Shown here: positions 45,628-55,462 of the stretch, piece by piece | Layout: the number at the start of each line of letters is the position of its first letter | Numbering within the stretch: the stretch's first letter is position 1 | Origin: Micromonospora sp. HM5-17 | GTDB taxonomy: Bacteria; Actinomycetota; Actinomycetes; Mycobacteriales; Micromonosporaceae | Reading direction: 5' to 3' | Assembly (NCBI RefSeq): GCF_003762835.1 | Contig: NZ_RJWA01000007.1 | Coordinates: 1-64,000, forward strand | Length of the DNA stretch: 64,000 nucleotides | Position numbers and translations under genes: made by a program | Notes under the pieces: generated by a model | Database searches by the model: none | Told to the model about the DNA's origin: nothing | Seen by the model: the letters and a program-made list of their open reading frames with translations, nothing else

Positions 45628-45664
45628 GCGCCTCGGCGTTCCGGCCGCACCGTGCCGTCCGGCG

Positions 45665-45910
45665 CTACTGGAGGTACTTCTCGACCTCGGTGACGCTGCG
45701 CACCCCGGCGCTGTCCGGATCTCCGCCGGACTGCCGGGCGGCGCGGCGGCGGCGCAGCAGGTCCCAGCACTGGTCGAGCGACTCCTCCAACTCCCGGAGC
45801 CGGGCCCGGTCCTCGTCGGTGAACCCCTCGCCCTGCTGCGCGTTCGTGCGCAGCCGGTGCTCCTCGTCGACCAGTTCGCTGATCCGGCGCAGAATCGTCC
45901 TGTCGTCCAT
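45665..45910 (-). CDS. DUF2630 family protein
   Basis: 81 residues, fully helical and highly charged. It starts MDDRTILRRISELVDEEHRL and continues with FTDEDRARLRELEESLDQCW and LLRRRRAARQSGGDP, which is the DUF2630 pattern; the end VRSVTEVEKYLQ is typical too. The function is unknown. ATG 45910 is chosen; a TTG two codons earlier is in frame. It is convergent with the HAD gene. Confidence 0.85.
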   Translation of the reverse strand: MDDRTILRRISELVDEEHRLRTNAQQGEGFTDEDRARLRELEESLDQCWDLLRRRRAARQSGGDPDSAGVRSVTEVEKYLQ

Positions 45911-46173
45911 GCCCAAGATCCTGGCACAGCGTCGGGCCCGTCGCGTCGCATCGGCCCAGCCGGACGCCCGGTTTCCGCACCGCGGGCCGGCCTCGCGAAC
46001 GCTCGTCGCCTATCGGACCGTTGCCATGTGGGCTTTTCCCGCCAATCGGGTTCTTCGTTTGGTATGAACTACCAGTCCTGGTGCCGGAAAGCCCAACAGA
46101 TCGGGCATCTTCGATACCAGGGGAGAAACCCGACCCACAGGGACCGAACCTTCAGACGAAAAGAGCCACCATC

Positions 46174-46818
46174 ATGGACGAAGCGACGCTGCCGCCAGCG
46201 CTGCGGGAGGCCGTCACGGTCACCACCGCCGGAGCCACCGGGGTGGCCCGCCTGGTGATCGAGGGTCTGCTCGAACTGGTCCACGACCCGAGGGCGGCCG
46301 GCGAGGCGACGGAGTTCCTGATCGCCCGGTTGCCGGGGTACGCGCCGATGTGGCACATCGCCAACGCCGTGCGCTCGCCCGAGCCGGCCGAGGCGCTGCG
46401 GCGGATCCGGGCGGAGCTCGACCACGCGGTGGAGAACACCGTCAAGGTGGCCGCCGATTGGGTCGCCGAACGGGGCGGGCCGGTCACCTTCGCCCCCAGC
46501 AGCTCGATCGTCGCCCAGGTCCTGGCCCAGCTCCCCCCGGAGGCCCAGACCGGCGAGCCGGTCCTGGCCCTGGCCGGCGCCGACGCGATCGGGCCGAACA
46601 CCGTCCTCAACATCCGGGGCACCCGGGAGCTGGCCGAGCGGCTGCCCACACTGGTGGTCACCACCGCGCTGAAGCTGGTTCCGGAGTCGGTCTTCGCCCG
46701 GCTGGGTGCTCCGGTCTTCGAGCACATCCCGCTGGAGGCGTTCGCCGCCGTGGTGCTCGACGGCGAGGTCCTGACCCCGGCCGAGGTGGGGAGGAGGGCG
46801 GCGGCACTGACCGAGTGA
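46174..46818 (+). CDS. eIF2B/initiation-factor-2B-like conserved protein
   Basis: 214 residues, no signal peptide. Strands and loops such as VTFAPSSSIVAQVLAQLPP, VLALAGADAIGPNTVLNIRGT and TLVVTTALKLVPESVF recall the C-terminal Rossmann-like half of eIF2B-alpha/ribose-1,5-bisphosphate isomerase proteins (S/A-G-A-D-A region). It is shorter than those enzymes, so the substrate is uncertain. ATG 46174 is preferred; the frame is open upstream, but that part is not protein-like. A 260-base less GC-rich leader (45911-46173) precedes it and contains no gene I can name. Confidence 0.55.
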   Translation: MDEATLPPALREAVTVTTAGATGVARLVIEGLLELVHDPRAAGEATEFLIARLPGYAPMWHIANAVRSPEPAEALRRIRAELDHAVENTVKVAADWVAERGGPVTFAPSSSIVAQVLAQLPPEAQTGEPVLALAGADAIGPNTVLNIRGTRELAERLPTLVVTTALKLVPESVFARLGAPVFEHIPLEAFAAVVLDGEVLTPAEVGRRAAALTE

Positions 46819-46827
46819 CGCGGGCGG

Positions 46828-47610
46828 TCAGAGCACCCGGGTCACCCGCTCCGCCTGGACGCGGGCCTCGACCCGAGTCGGGTCGAGATTGGCGCAGAGC
46901 ACCACCGAGGCCCCGGCGGCGAGCGGGGCCAGCAGCCACTTCACCGGGTGCTCGTGCTCGGCCGCGTCGACCAGGACCCGGTCGCCCGGACGGAGGTCGA
47001 GGATCTCGGCCAGCTCCCGGGCGAGCAGGCCCCACCGCGCGTAGCTGGTGCCGTCGACGCTGGCCGGGTCCGTGGCAGACAGTGGCACGACCGGCCGCAG
47101 GTCGCCGTACCGGGACACCTCGGCGACGTAGTCGCGGTAGCCCTCGGGAACGTCCGCCAGCGGCGCGGCCCCCGGGGCGAAACCGAGCACGAAGCGGTGC
47201 CGGGCCTCGGGTACGTCGACCAGCCAGTTGTCGACCCGGTCCCGGGCAACGTAGACGGCGTCGAACGGTCCCTCCGTGCCCGGCCCGATCCGGGGCAGCC
47301 CGGCGGTGGCGAAGCTCTCGAAGTTCACCGACACCCCGACCGACCAGGTGCCGAGGAGGACGGCGGCGGTCTGCCAGTGCGGCGGCAGCAGCACCGCCGC
47401 CCGGCTGCCCGGCCCCAGGCCGCACCCCTGGACGAGCAGGTTGGCGGTCCGGGCGGCCCACTGGCCGAGAGCCGTGGCGGAGAGGCTGATCCGCTCACCG
47501 GTCGCGTCGTCGTAGTAGGTGAGCAGCGGCAGGTCGGGATCGGTCGCCAGGGCGGAGGCGAGCGGGGCGGGAACGGTGACGTCGAGCCGGGCGGGGGATG
47601 CCGTCGTCAT
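46828..47610 (-). CDS. TIGR03089 family protein (truncated AMP-binding-like)
   Basis: 260 residues. It resembles the N-terminal part of acyl-CoA synthetases: LTYYDDATGERISLSATALG, AARTANLLVQGCGLGPGSRA, VLLPPHWQTAAVLLGTWSVG. It lacks the later AMP-binding motifs, and this matches the actinobacterial TIGR03089 group, whose role is unknown. ATG 47610 gives MTTASPARLDVTVP. It is convergent with the eIF2B-like gene, ten bases apart. The 222 bases to the next gene (47611-47832) are GC-rich with no gene. Confidence 0.85.
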   Translation of the reverse strand: MTTASPARLDVTVPAPLASALATDPDLPLLTYYDDATGERISLSATALGQWAARTANLLVQGCGLGPGSRAAVLLPPHWQTAAVLLGTWSVGVSVNFESFATAGLPRIGPGTEGPFDAVYVARDRVDNWLVDVPEARHRFVLGFAPGAAPLADVPEGYRDYVAEVSRYGDLRPVVPLSATDPASVDGTSYARWGLLARELAEILDLRPGDRVLVDAAEHEHPVKWLLAPLAAGASVVLCANLDPTRVEARVQAERVTRVL

Positions 47611-47832
47611 ACGCCGACCATACCCGCCGGCCCTTTCCGCCGGTCGGACTCTGGCGGCTCCCGCCGGAGTCTGACCGGTCGGCCGTCCGCCCGGGGCGCC
47701 GCGGCGGGGGGCGAGCGTGTCCGCACGGGCTCTCCGGCGCCGATCGTCGAGGTGGGCGCCGCCCGCGCGGGGGCGACCGGAGTGCTGCCCCGGGGTTCCG
47801 CCCCCCGCGTCGCCGATCACCGAGACCCGCCG

Positions 47833-48744
47833 CTAGGGCAGGAGGACGATCTTGCCTTGGCCGTGCCGGGTTTCCAGCTCGCGGTGGGCTTCGGCGGCCT
47901 GCGCCAGGGGAAGGGCCCGACGGATGTGGATCCTCAGCTCGCCCGCGGCGTAGCGGTTGGCGAGTCCGGCCAGGCGGGCGGCGGAGCGGGCCCCCGAGGT
48001 GACCCGGATCCCGAGTTCCTCGGCGCGGTCGTGCTCGACGAGGGTGAGGATCCGCTTCCGGTCCGCCACCAGTTCCAGCGAGGCCGCGAGCGCGTCGCCG
48101 CCCGCGCCGTCGAGCGCGGCGTCCACTCCCTGGGGCGCGAGCCGGCGTACCCGGTCGACCAGTCCGGGGCCGTAGGCCACCGGCGTCGCACCGAGCGCAC
48201 GGAGGTAGTCGTGGTTCTCCGGGCGGGCGGTGCCGAGCACGGTCGCACCGCGGGCCCGAGCGAGCTGCACGGCGACGGTACCGACCCCGCCGGCGGCGGC
48301 GTGGATCAGCAGGGTGTCGCCCGGTCCGATCGCGAGGTCCCCGAGCGCGATGTCGGCGGTCTGCGCCCCGGCGCTGAACGCCCCGGCGACCTCCCACGGC
48401 ATGGCAGCGGGCTTCGGGACGACCTGGTCGGCCGGGACGACCAGGTATTCGGCGTAGGCACCGAGCCGGCCGAACCCGAGGACCTCGGCGCCGACGGCGA
48501 TCGAGGTGACCCCCGGCCCGACCTGGTCCACGGTGCCGGCGAACTCGTTGCCGGGCACCGTGGGCCGCTGGTCGGGCGCGACGCCTGGTGGCGTCCAGCC
48601 GCGCCGGACGATGGCGTCGTACGGCTGCACGCCCGCCGCCCGGACCCGAATCCGGACCTCACCCGGTCCCGCCTCCGGCGTGGGCAGCTCCAGCAACCGG
48701 AGCACCTCCGGCCCACCGGGCTCGGTGAAACCCGCCGCTCGCAT
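47833..48744 (-). CDS. Zinc-free quinone oxidoreductase-like MDR protein
   Basis: 303 residues, medium-chain dehydrogenase/reductase fold without the zinc-binding Cys of alcohol dehydrogenases. N-terminal MRAAGFTEPGGPEVLRLLEL and VPGNEFAGTVDQVGPGV; the NADPH loop is LLIHAAAGGVGTVAVQLAR (residues ~145-163). Quinone or enone reduction is typical. ATG 48744 follows GGAGGGAG. Its promoter contains an 18-bp MerR-type palindrome between the -35 and -10 boxes, so it is probably induced by a MerR-family activator encoded elsewhere. Confidence 0.92.
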   Translation of the reverse strand: MRAAGFTEPGGPEVLRLLELPTPEAGPGEVRIRVRAAGVQPYDAIVRRGWTPPGVAPDQRPTVPGNEFAGTVDQVGPGVTSIAVGAEVLGFGRLGAYAEYLVVPADQVVPKPAAMPWEVAGAFSAGAQTADIALGDLAIGPGDTLLIHAAAGGVGTVAVQLARARGATVLGTARPENHDYLRALGATPVAYGPGLVDRVRRLAPQGVDAALDGAGGDALAASLELVADRKRILTLVEHDRAEELGIRVTSGARSAARLAGLANRYAAGELRIHIRRALPLAQAAEAHRELETRHGQGKIVLLP

Positions 48745-48782
48745 GTCATCTCCCTCCGTGGTGGACGGAGACGAGTCTGCGT

Positions 48783-48800
48783 CCTCAACCGCGGTTGAGG
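48783..48800 (-). promoter_or_regulatory. MerR/SoxR-type operator in a 19-bp spacer promoter
   Basis: CCTCAACCGCGGTTGAGG is a perfect 18-bp palindrome with the CCTCAA-N6-TTGAGG arms of SoxR-like sites. Read on the minus strand, TTGACC and CAGACT flank it as -35 and -10 boxes with a 19-base spacer. MerR-type activators act on such over-long spacers. It lies 39 bases upstream of the oxidoreductase ATG. Confidence 0.75.
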
Positions 48801-48808
48801 TCAACACG

Positions 48809-48844
48809 CGTCGGGCCGGCCGCGACGGCGCGGCCGGCCCGACG
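48809..48844 (-). terminator. Hairpin terminator after acnA
   Basis: TCGGGCCGGCCGCG (48811-48824) and CGCGGCCGGCCCGA (48829-48842) pair perfectly around a four-base loop, and two more pairs extend the stem to 16. It begins 18 bases after the acnA stop. There is no T-run. Confidence 0.75.
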
Positions 48845-48861
48845 TCGGGACGAACGGGGAC

Positions 48862-51648
<2,787 letters not shown>

Positions 51649-51789
51649 GTCGTACTCCTTCACGCTGTCGTCGTACCGGCGCACACCGATCCAGCCCGGG
51701 CGCCCGTCCGGCCGGCCCTGCGACAGACGGGCGAGGCGGACGTCCGGAGCAAGTCTGTCGTACCCACTCCGGGGTGTCCCGGCTCAGGT

Positions 51790-51805
51790 AACCCTTACCA
51801 GGGTT
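51790..51805. promoter_or_regulatory. Inverted repeat in the acnA upstream region
   Basis: AACCCT (51790-51795) and AGGGTT (51800-51805) are perfect complements with a four-base spacer. It lies between the acnA start and the AcnR-like site. It could bind a second regulator; which one cannot be told. Confidence 0.45.
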
Positions 51806-51813
51806 CCAATAAA

Positions 51814-51829
51814 CCGTACGTCCGTCTTG
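51814..51829. promoter_or_regulatory. Putative AcnR operator upstream of acnA
   Basis: CCGTACGTCCGTCTTG differs at one of 16 bases from the site before acnR (43995-44010). It lies about 170 bases upstream of the acnA start in an AT-richer stretch, next to TTTATT as a possible -10. The region from 51830 to 52002 is GC-rich and carries no gene. Confidence 0.65.
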
Positions 51830-52002
51830 CTAATGGCGCAAGTCCGCCGCCCGGGTGGCGCGGGGACCCCGGGTGGGTGGGGCCGCCCGGCCCGGAACGC
51901 CGGAACCGTGGGACGCGGGGGCGGGCAAGGCGACCGCGTGTCGCGCCAGCGACGGCACGGGTACGCCCGACCGTGGCGTCCCCGGTGGGACGTCGGCCTG
52001 TC

Positions 52003-52024
52003 GATGGCGCGCCGGCGCGCCATC
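52003..52024 (-). terminator. Perfect 22-bp palindrome after the small membrane protein gene
   Basis: GATGGCGCGCC (52003-52013) is followed directly by its reverse complement GGCGCGCCATC. It begins 14 bases after the stop of the minus-strand gene at 52038 and forms a strong hairpin, likely its terminator. Confidence 0.65.
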
Positions 52025-52037
52025 CGGGCCGGGGGGA

Positions 52038-52205
52038 CTAGTCCGAGGTGGAGGACGCGGTGATCTCCGCGTACCGCTGTCGCAGTCGGTCGCGGACCTG
52101 CTCCGGCGTGTACGCCCGACGGCGCCGTTCGGCGCGGGCCACCACGACCCCGGTGGCGGCGACCCCGACGAAGGCCGCGACGCCGATTACCTTCCACCAG
52201 CGCAT
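52038..52205 (-). CDS. 55-residue single-helix membrane protein
   Basis: Starts MRWWKVIGVAAFVGVAATGV with one membrane helix (residues ~6-24), followed by a basic stretch (ARAERRRRAYTPEQVRDRL) and a helical, acidic end (RQRYAEITASSTSD). The C-terminus should be cytoplasmic. TACCCT (52212-52217) lies six bases before the ATG, suggesting a leaderless transcript. It fits a common type of small actinobacterial membrane protein; the function is unknown. It faces away from the papain-like gene. Confidence 0.65.
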   Translation of the reverse strand: MRWWKVIGVAAFVGVAATGVVVARAERRRRAYTPEQVRDRLRQRYAEITASSTSD

Positions 52206-52257
52206 CCACCTAGGGTAGTCGCCGAGCCGACACGAGCGTGCAGACCGAGGTGGGACA

Positions 52258-52935
52258 GTGGGCGAGGAGAGCGGCGACCGCGGCGCGCACCGGAGCGTAC
52301 TCAGTCTCGACGAGGCGGTCGACCTGACGCGGACCGGCGACATCTGGATCTTCCGCGGCCACAGCGTGCCGGATCGGGCGATCCAGCTCACCACGAACAG
52401 CCCGGTCAACCATGTCGGAATGTCCGTGGTCATCGAGGATCTGCCGCCGCTAATGTGGCACGCCGAACTCGGCCGGTCCCTGCCCGACCTGTGGTCGGGC
52501 ACCCACCATCGCGGCGTGCAACTGCACGACCTCCGGGACGCGGTGCGGGTCTGGGGTGTCCGGTACGGCCAGCGGGCCTGGCTACGCCAACTCGAGCCAC
52601 CGGCCGATCAGGAGATGGAGAACGGGGTGCTGCGGACCATCGCCCGCCTGGACGGCACGCCCTTCCCGTCCACCGCCCAGTTGGCCTGGCGGTGGCTGCG
52701 CGGGCGTACCCCGAACCTGCGTCGCCGCCGCGTCCGCGACGCGGGTGACGTCCGACTCGAGACGGCGTACTGCGCCGAGGTGGTCGCGATCACCTACCAG
52801 GCCATGGGACTGCTGCCGGCCGAGCGGTGGCCGAGCTGGTACGACCCCGGACGCTTCTGGAGCGGCGACGCACTGGAACTGGCGGGCGGGGCGCGGCTCG
52901 GCGACGAGATCGCGGTGCAGGTTCCGGCCCGGTGA
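52258..52935 (+). CDS. Permuted papain-like (YiiX/YebB-type) hydrolase
   Basis: 225 residues, no signal peptide. The permuted NlpC/P60 order is visible: GDIWIFRGHSVPDRAIQL and NSPVNHVGMSVVIEDLPP give the His first (His in NHVGM, residues ~59-63), and LETAYCAEVVAITYQAMGL gives the Cys later (~169-187). Such enzymes act on amide, ester or thioester bonds of lipids or peptides. GTG 52258 follows GAGGTGGGAC. Its stop overlaps the next gene (GTGA), whose product is membrane-anchored and binds carbohydrate. Confidence 0.75.
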   Translation: MGEESGDRGAHRSVLSLDEAVDLTRTGDIWIFRGHSVPDRAIQLTTNSPVNHVGMSVVIEDLPPLMWHAELGRSLPDLWSGTHHRGVQLHDLRDAVRVWGVRYGQRAWLRQLEPPADQEMENGVLRTIARLDGTPFPSTAQLAWRWLRGRTPNLRRRRVRDAGDVRLETAYCAEVVAITYQAMGLLPAERWPSWYDPGRFWSGDALELAGGARLGDEIAVQVPAR

Positions 52936-53615
52936 GCGACCGTCCCCCGTCCCGTCGGCGGCTCGTCGCCGTGGCACCCTGGATCGTCGTCATGGCAGGC
53001 GTCCTGGTGATGATCGTGCTGTTCGTCACCGCCACCGGTTACCTCACCCGCGACCGTCGTCCGGCCAGCGCTCCCGACCCGGTCTGGCCGTTCGGCCCGG
53101 GTACCACGGACTCGCCCTCGGCCCGGCCCGACGCGTCGGCAGCCCCGAGCGTGGCCGCCACGCCGTCGCGCCGCCCGCCGGCCAGCTCTCGGCCGACCAG
53201 CTCCACCACCACACCGTCCCGCGCCACGCCGTCCCGTTCCGTCACACCGACGAGTCGGCCGCCCGCCTCCCGGTCGGCCCCGTCCAGCGACGGGCTGACC
53301 GGTCGGTACCGCGTGACGAACGACTGGAATGGCGGGTTCATCGCCGAGGTGCTGCTCCGCAACGACGGTACGGCGGCTCGGCAGTGGACGGTGGAGCTGC
53401 GGTTCCCGCCGGACGTGAAACGGCTGGTGTGGTACTGGACGGACGGCGCCTCCAGGCCGGTGGCGCGCCGCGCCGGCGAGAGCTACCTCTTCACCGGGGT
53501 CGACCCACTGCCGGCCGGTGCGACGCTGCGCCTCGGCATGCAGTTCGACGCCGACGACCGGGAGAATCGCCCCACCGCCTGTACGGTCAACGGCGTGGCC
53601 TGCGCCCTCGGCTGA
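52932..53615 (+). CDS. Membrane-anchored CBM2-type carbohydrate-binding protein
   Basis: 227 residues. A membrane helix at ~10-33 (LVAVAPWIVVMAGVLVMIVL) is followed by a ~75-residue Ser/Thr/Pro linker (TPSRRPPASSRPTSSTTT), then a CBM2-like domain at residues ~120-227: YRVTNDWNGGFIAEVLLRND, WTVELRFP, VWYWTDGA and a Cys pair (ACTVNGVAC). CBM2 modules bind cellulose, chitin or xylan. It has no catalytic domain. GTG start overlaps the papain-like gene, so both are made together, probably at the cell surface. Confidence 0.85.
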   Translation: MSDRPPSRRRLVAVAPWIVVMAGVLVMIVLFVTATGYLTRDRRPASAPDPVWPFGPGTTDSPSARPDASAAPSVAATPSRRPPASSRPTSSTTTPSRATPSRSVTPTSRPPASRSAPSSDGLTGRYRVTNDWNGGFIAEVLLRNDGTAARQWTVELRFPPDVKRLVWYWTDGASRPVARRAGESYLFTGVDPLPAGATLRLGMQFDADDRENRPTACTVNGVACALG

Positions 53616-53645
53616 CTCGTCCGCGCCGGTGCCGCGAGCGGCGGG

Positions 53646-54314
53646 TCAGCGGAAGGCGGCCGCGTGACGGTCGCGGGCCCGGAGCAGGTGCTCGCGCATC
53701 GCGGCCTCGGCGGCGTCGGGCTCGCCGGCCGCGATCGCCGCCGCCACCCGCCGGTGCTCTCCGACGGTCGTGTCGGCGTGCGCGTACGGGAAGTATCGGC
53801 GGTGCAGGTGCAGGTGGACGTGGAGCCGGTTCAGCCCGTCCCGGAGCAGCGCGTTGCCGGACGCCTGGGCGACCAGGTCGTGGAAGCGGGCGTCGAGCGC
53901 GGTGAACGCCGCGTGCCAGCGCTGGGGGCCGTCCGTCTCGGGCGGCACCGGCGTGGCGGCCTCGGCGGTGATGGCGGCACGTTGCGCGGCGCTGGCCCGT
54001 TCGGCCGCGAACCGACTTCCCGCGCACTCCAGCAGCAGCCGCAGCTCGAACATCTGGAAGAACTCGTCGCGGGTCAACAGCGGACTGACCGTGTAGCCCG
54101 CGAGGGGGCGTTTGCGGACCAGTCCGTCGGACTCCAACCGGGCCAGCGCCTCACGGACCGGGGTGGGTGAGACGTCCAGCTCGCGGGCGAGGGCGTCGAT
54201 GTTGACCCGTTCGCCGGGGGCGAGGGTGTGCTCCAGGACCAGACTCTTCAGCGTCTCGTAGATGTCGTCGCCGAGTGTGGAACGTCGGAGCGGGATCCGG
54301 TCACGACTGGCCAC
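53646..54314 (-). CDS. GntR-family regulator (FadR-type)
   Basis: 222 residues. The N-terminal winged helix has LGDDIYETLKSLVLEHTLAPGERV and ALARELDVSPTPVREALARL; the C-terminal FCD domain is helical with metal-binding His residues (ARFHDLVAQASGN, HLHLHRRYFPY, VGEHRRVAAAI). Such regulators respond to carboxylates or sugar acids. GTG 54314 follows AGGAGG by four bases. It is divergent from an amidohydrolase gene, with a perfect 14-bp palindrome between them, so it probably controls that gene and itself. Confidence 0.9.
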   Translation of the reverse strand: MASRDRIPLRRSTLGDDIYETLKSLVLEHTLAPGERVNIDALARELDVSPTPVREALARLESDGLVRKRPLAGYTVSPLLTRDEFFQMFELRLLLECAGSRFAAERASAAQRAAITAEAATPVPPETDGPQRWHAAFTALDARFHDLVAQASGNALLRDGLNRLHVHLHLHRRYFPYAHADTTVGEHRRVAAAIAAGEPDAAEAAMREHLLRARDRHAAAFR

Positions 54315-54391
54315 CCACCCTCCTCTCGGGCGCGTCGCGGCGTTGGGCTCCGTCTTGACGGACGGGTTTCCGGCGGGTACACATCGACCAA

Positions 54392-54405
54392 GATCATATA
54401 TGATC
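54392..54405. promoter_or_regulatory. GntR-type operator palindrome
   Basis: GATCATATATGATC is a perfect 14-bp palindrome in the 190-base gap between the GntR gene (minus) and the amidohydrolase gene (plus). It is AT-rich in GC-rich DNA, as expected of a FadR-type operator. Confidence 0.7.
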
Positions 54406-54504
54406 GACGATCTGTCGGGCGGTGTCCCGGTGCTCCCGCACGGGACTCGGCCAGGGCGGGCGGGACGCACCCGGGAGGTCTACCGCGGCGGAGGAGGGAC
54501 CCCG

Positions 54505-55338
54505 GTGATCGTCGACGCGCATCAGCACCTCTGGACCGCCGACTACGCCTGGCTCGCCGACCCGTCGCTGGCCCGGATCCGGCGCGACTACGGCGTCGCG
54601 GAGCTGCGCCGCAACCTGCGGGCCGCCGGCGTGGACCGCACCGTACTGGTGGAGGCCGGCAGGTGCGAGGCGGCCGAGACCACCGAGTTCCTCGCGACCG
54701 CGGCGGTGACCCCGGAGATCGCCGGGGTGGTCGGCTGGGCCTCGCTCACCGACCCCGGGCTGGCCGACGTGATCGCCGGCCACCGGAACGGCACCGGCGG
54801 GCACCTGCTGGTCGGCATCCGCGACCAGGTGCAGAGCCACCCGGACGACCACCTCGACCGGCCGGAGGTCCGGGCCGGCCTGGCCACCGTCGCGGCGGCC
54901 GACCTCGTCAACGAACTCGTGGTCCGGGTGGACCAGCTGCCGTCGGTGGCGCGGGCCGCCGCGGCGCTGCCCGATAGCCGGTTCGCGCTGGACCACCTCG
55001 GCAAGCCGCAGATCAGGGCGGGCGTCGACGGGCTGGTCCGCTGGCGGGAGCTCATCGCCCCGGTGGCTGCCTGCCCCAACGTCGCGGCGAAGCTCTCCGG
55101 TCTGGTCACGGAGGCCGACTGGGACGGCTGGACCGTCGAGGACCTGCGGCCGTTCGTGGAGACCGCGGTGGAACTCTTCGGTCCGGCCCGGCTGATGTTC
55201 GGCTCGGACTGGCCGGTCTGCGAGGTGGCCGCCTCCTACCGCGAGGTCCGGGCCGCGCTCGAGGCGATCCTCGGCGGTACGCCCGACGACATCTTCCACG
55301 ACACGGCGACCCGTACCTACCGGTCGGCGATCGCGTGA
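54505..55338 (+). CDS. Amidohydrolase-2 family lactonase-like enzyme
   Basis: 277 residues, TIM-barrel metal hydrolase. Metal ligands are in IVDAHQHLW (HxH, residues 2-10), FALDHLGKPQI (His), and RLMFGSDWPVC (Asp). This layout fits the fucono-lactonase/2-pyrone-4,6-dicarboxylate lactonase group. GTG 54505 follows GAGGAGGG and keeps the N-terminal HxH; the longer open frame upstream overlaps the promoter. The divergent GntR gene suggests induction by a sugar lactone or acid. It converges on the oligopeptide-binding gene with a strong hairpin in between. Confidence 0.88.
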   Translation: MIVDAHQHLWTADYAWLADPSLARIRRDYGVAELRRNLRAAGVDRTVLVEAGRCEAAETTEFLATAAVTPEIAGVVGWASLTDPGLADVIAGHRNGTGGHLLVGIRDQVQSHPDDHLDRPEVRAGLATVAAADLVNELVVRVDQLPSVARAAAALPDSRFALDHLGKPQIRAGVDGLVRWRELIAPVAACPNVAAKLSGLVTEADWDGWTVEDLRPFVETAVELFGPARLMFGSDWPVCEVAASYREVRAALEAILGGTPDDIFHDTATRTYRSAIA

Positions 55339-55411
55339 GGCGGGCGGCGGAGCCCGGCACCATTCGTTCCGCCGCCGTGAGCCGCCGCCACCGCCGGCAC
55401 CCGTCGCGCGC

Positions 55412-55451
55412 GGGCGCCCCGCGGACCCGCCGCCGGATCCGCGGGGCGCCC
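55412..55451. terminator. Bidirectional terminator between convergent genes
   Basis: A 14-bp perfect stem: GGGCGCCCCGCGGA (55412-55425) pairs with TCCGCGGGGCGCCC (55438-55451), loop 12 bases. It lies between the amidohydrolase stop and the binding-protein stop and can serve both strands. There is no T-run. Confidence 0.75.
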
Positions 55452-55462
55452 CGTGCGGGTCG

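Noticed and set aside
46021-46173. N-terminal extension of the eIF2B-like protein
   Set aside because: Codon usage is unlike the gene body and the composition is AT-richer; ATG 46174 gives a sensible protein.
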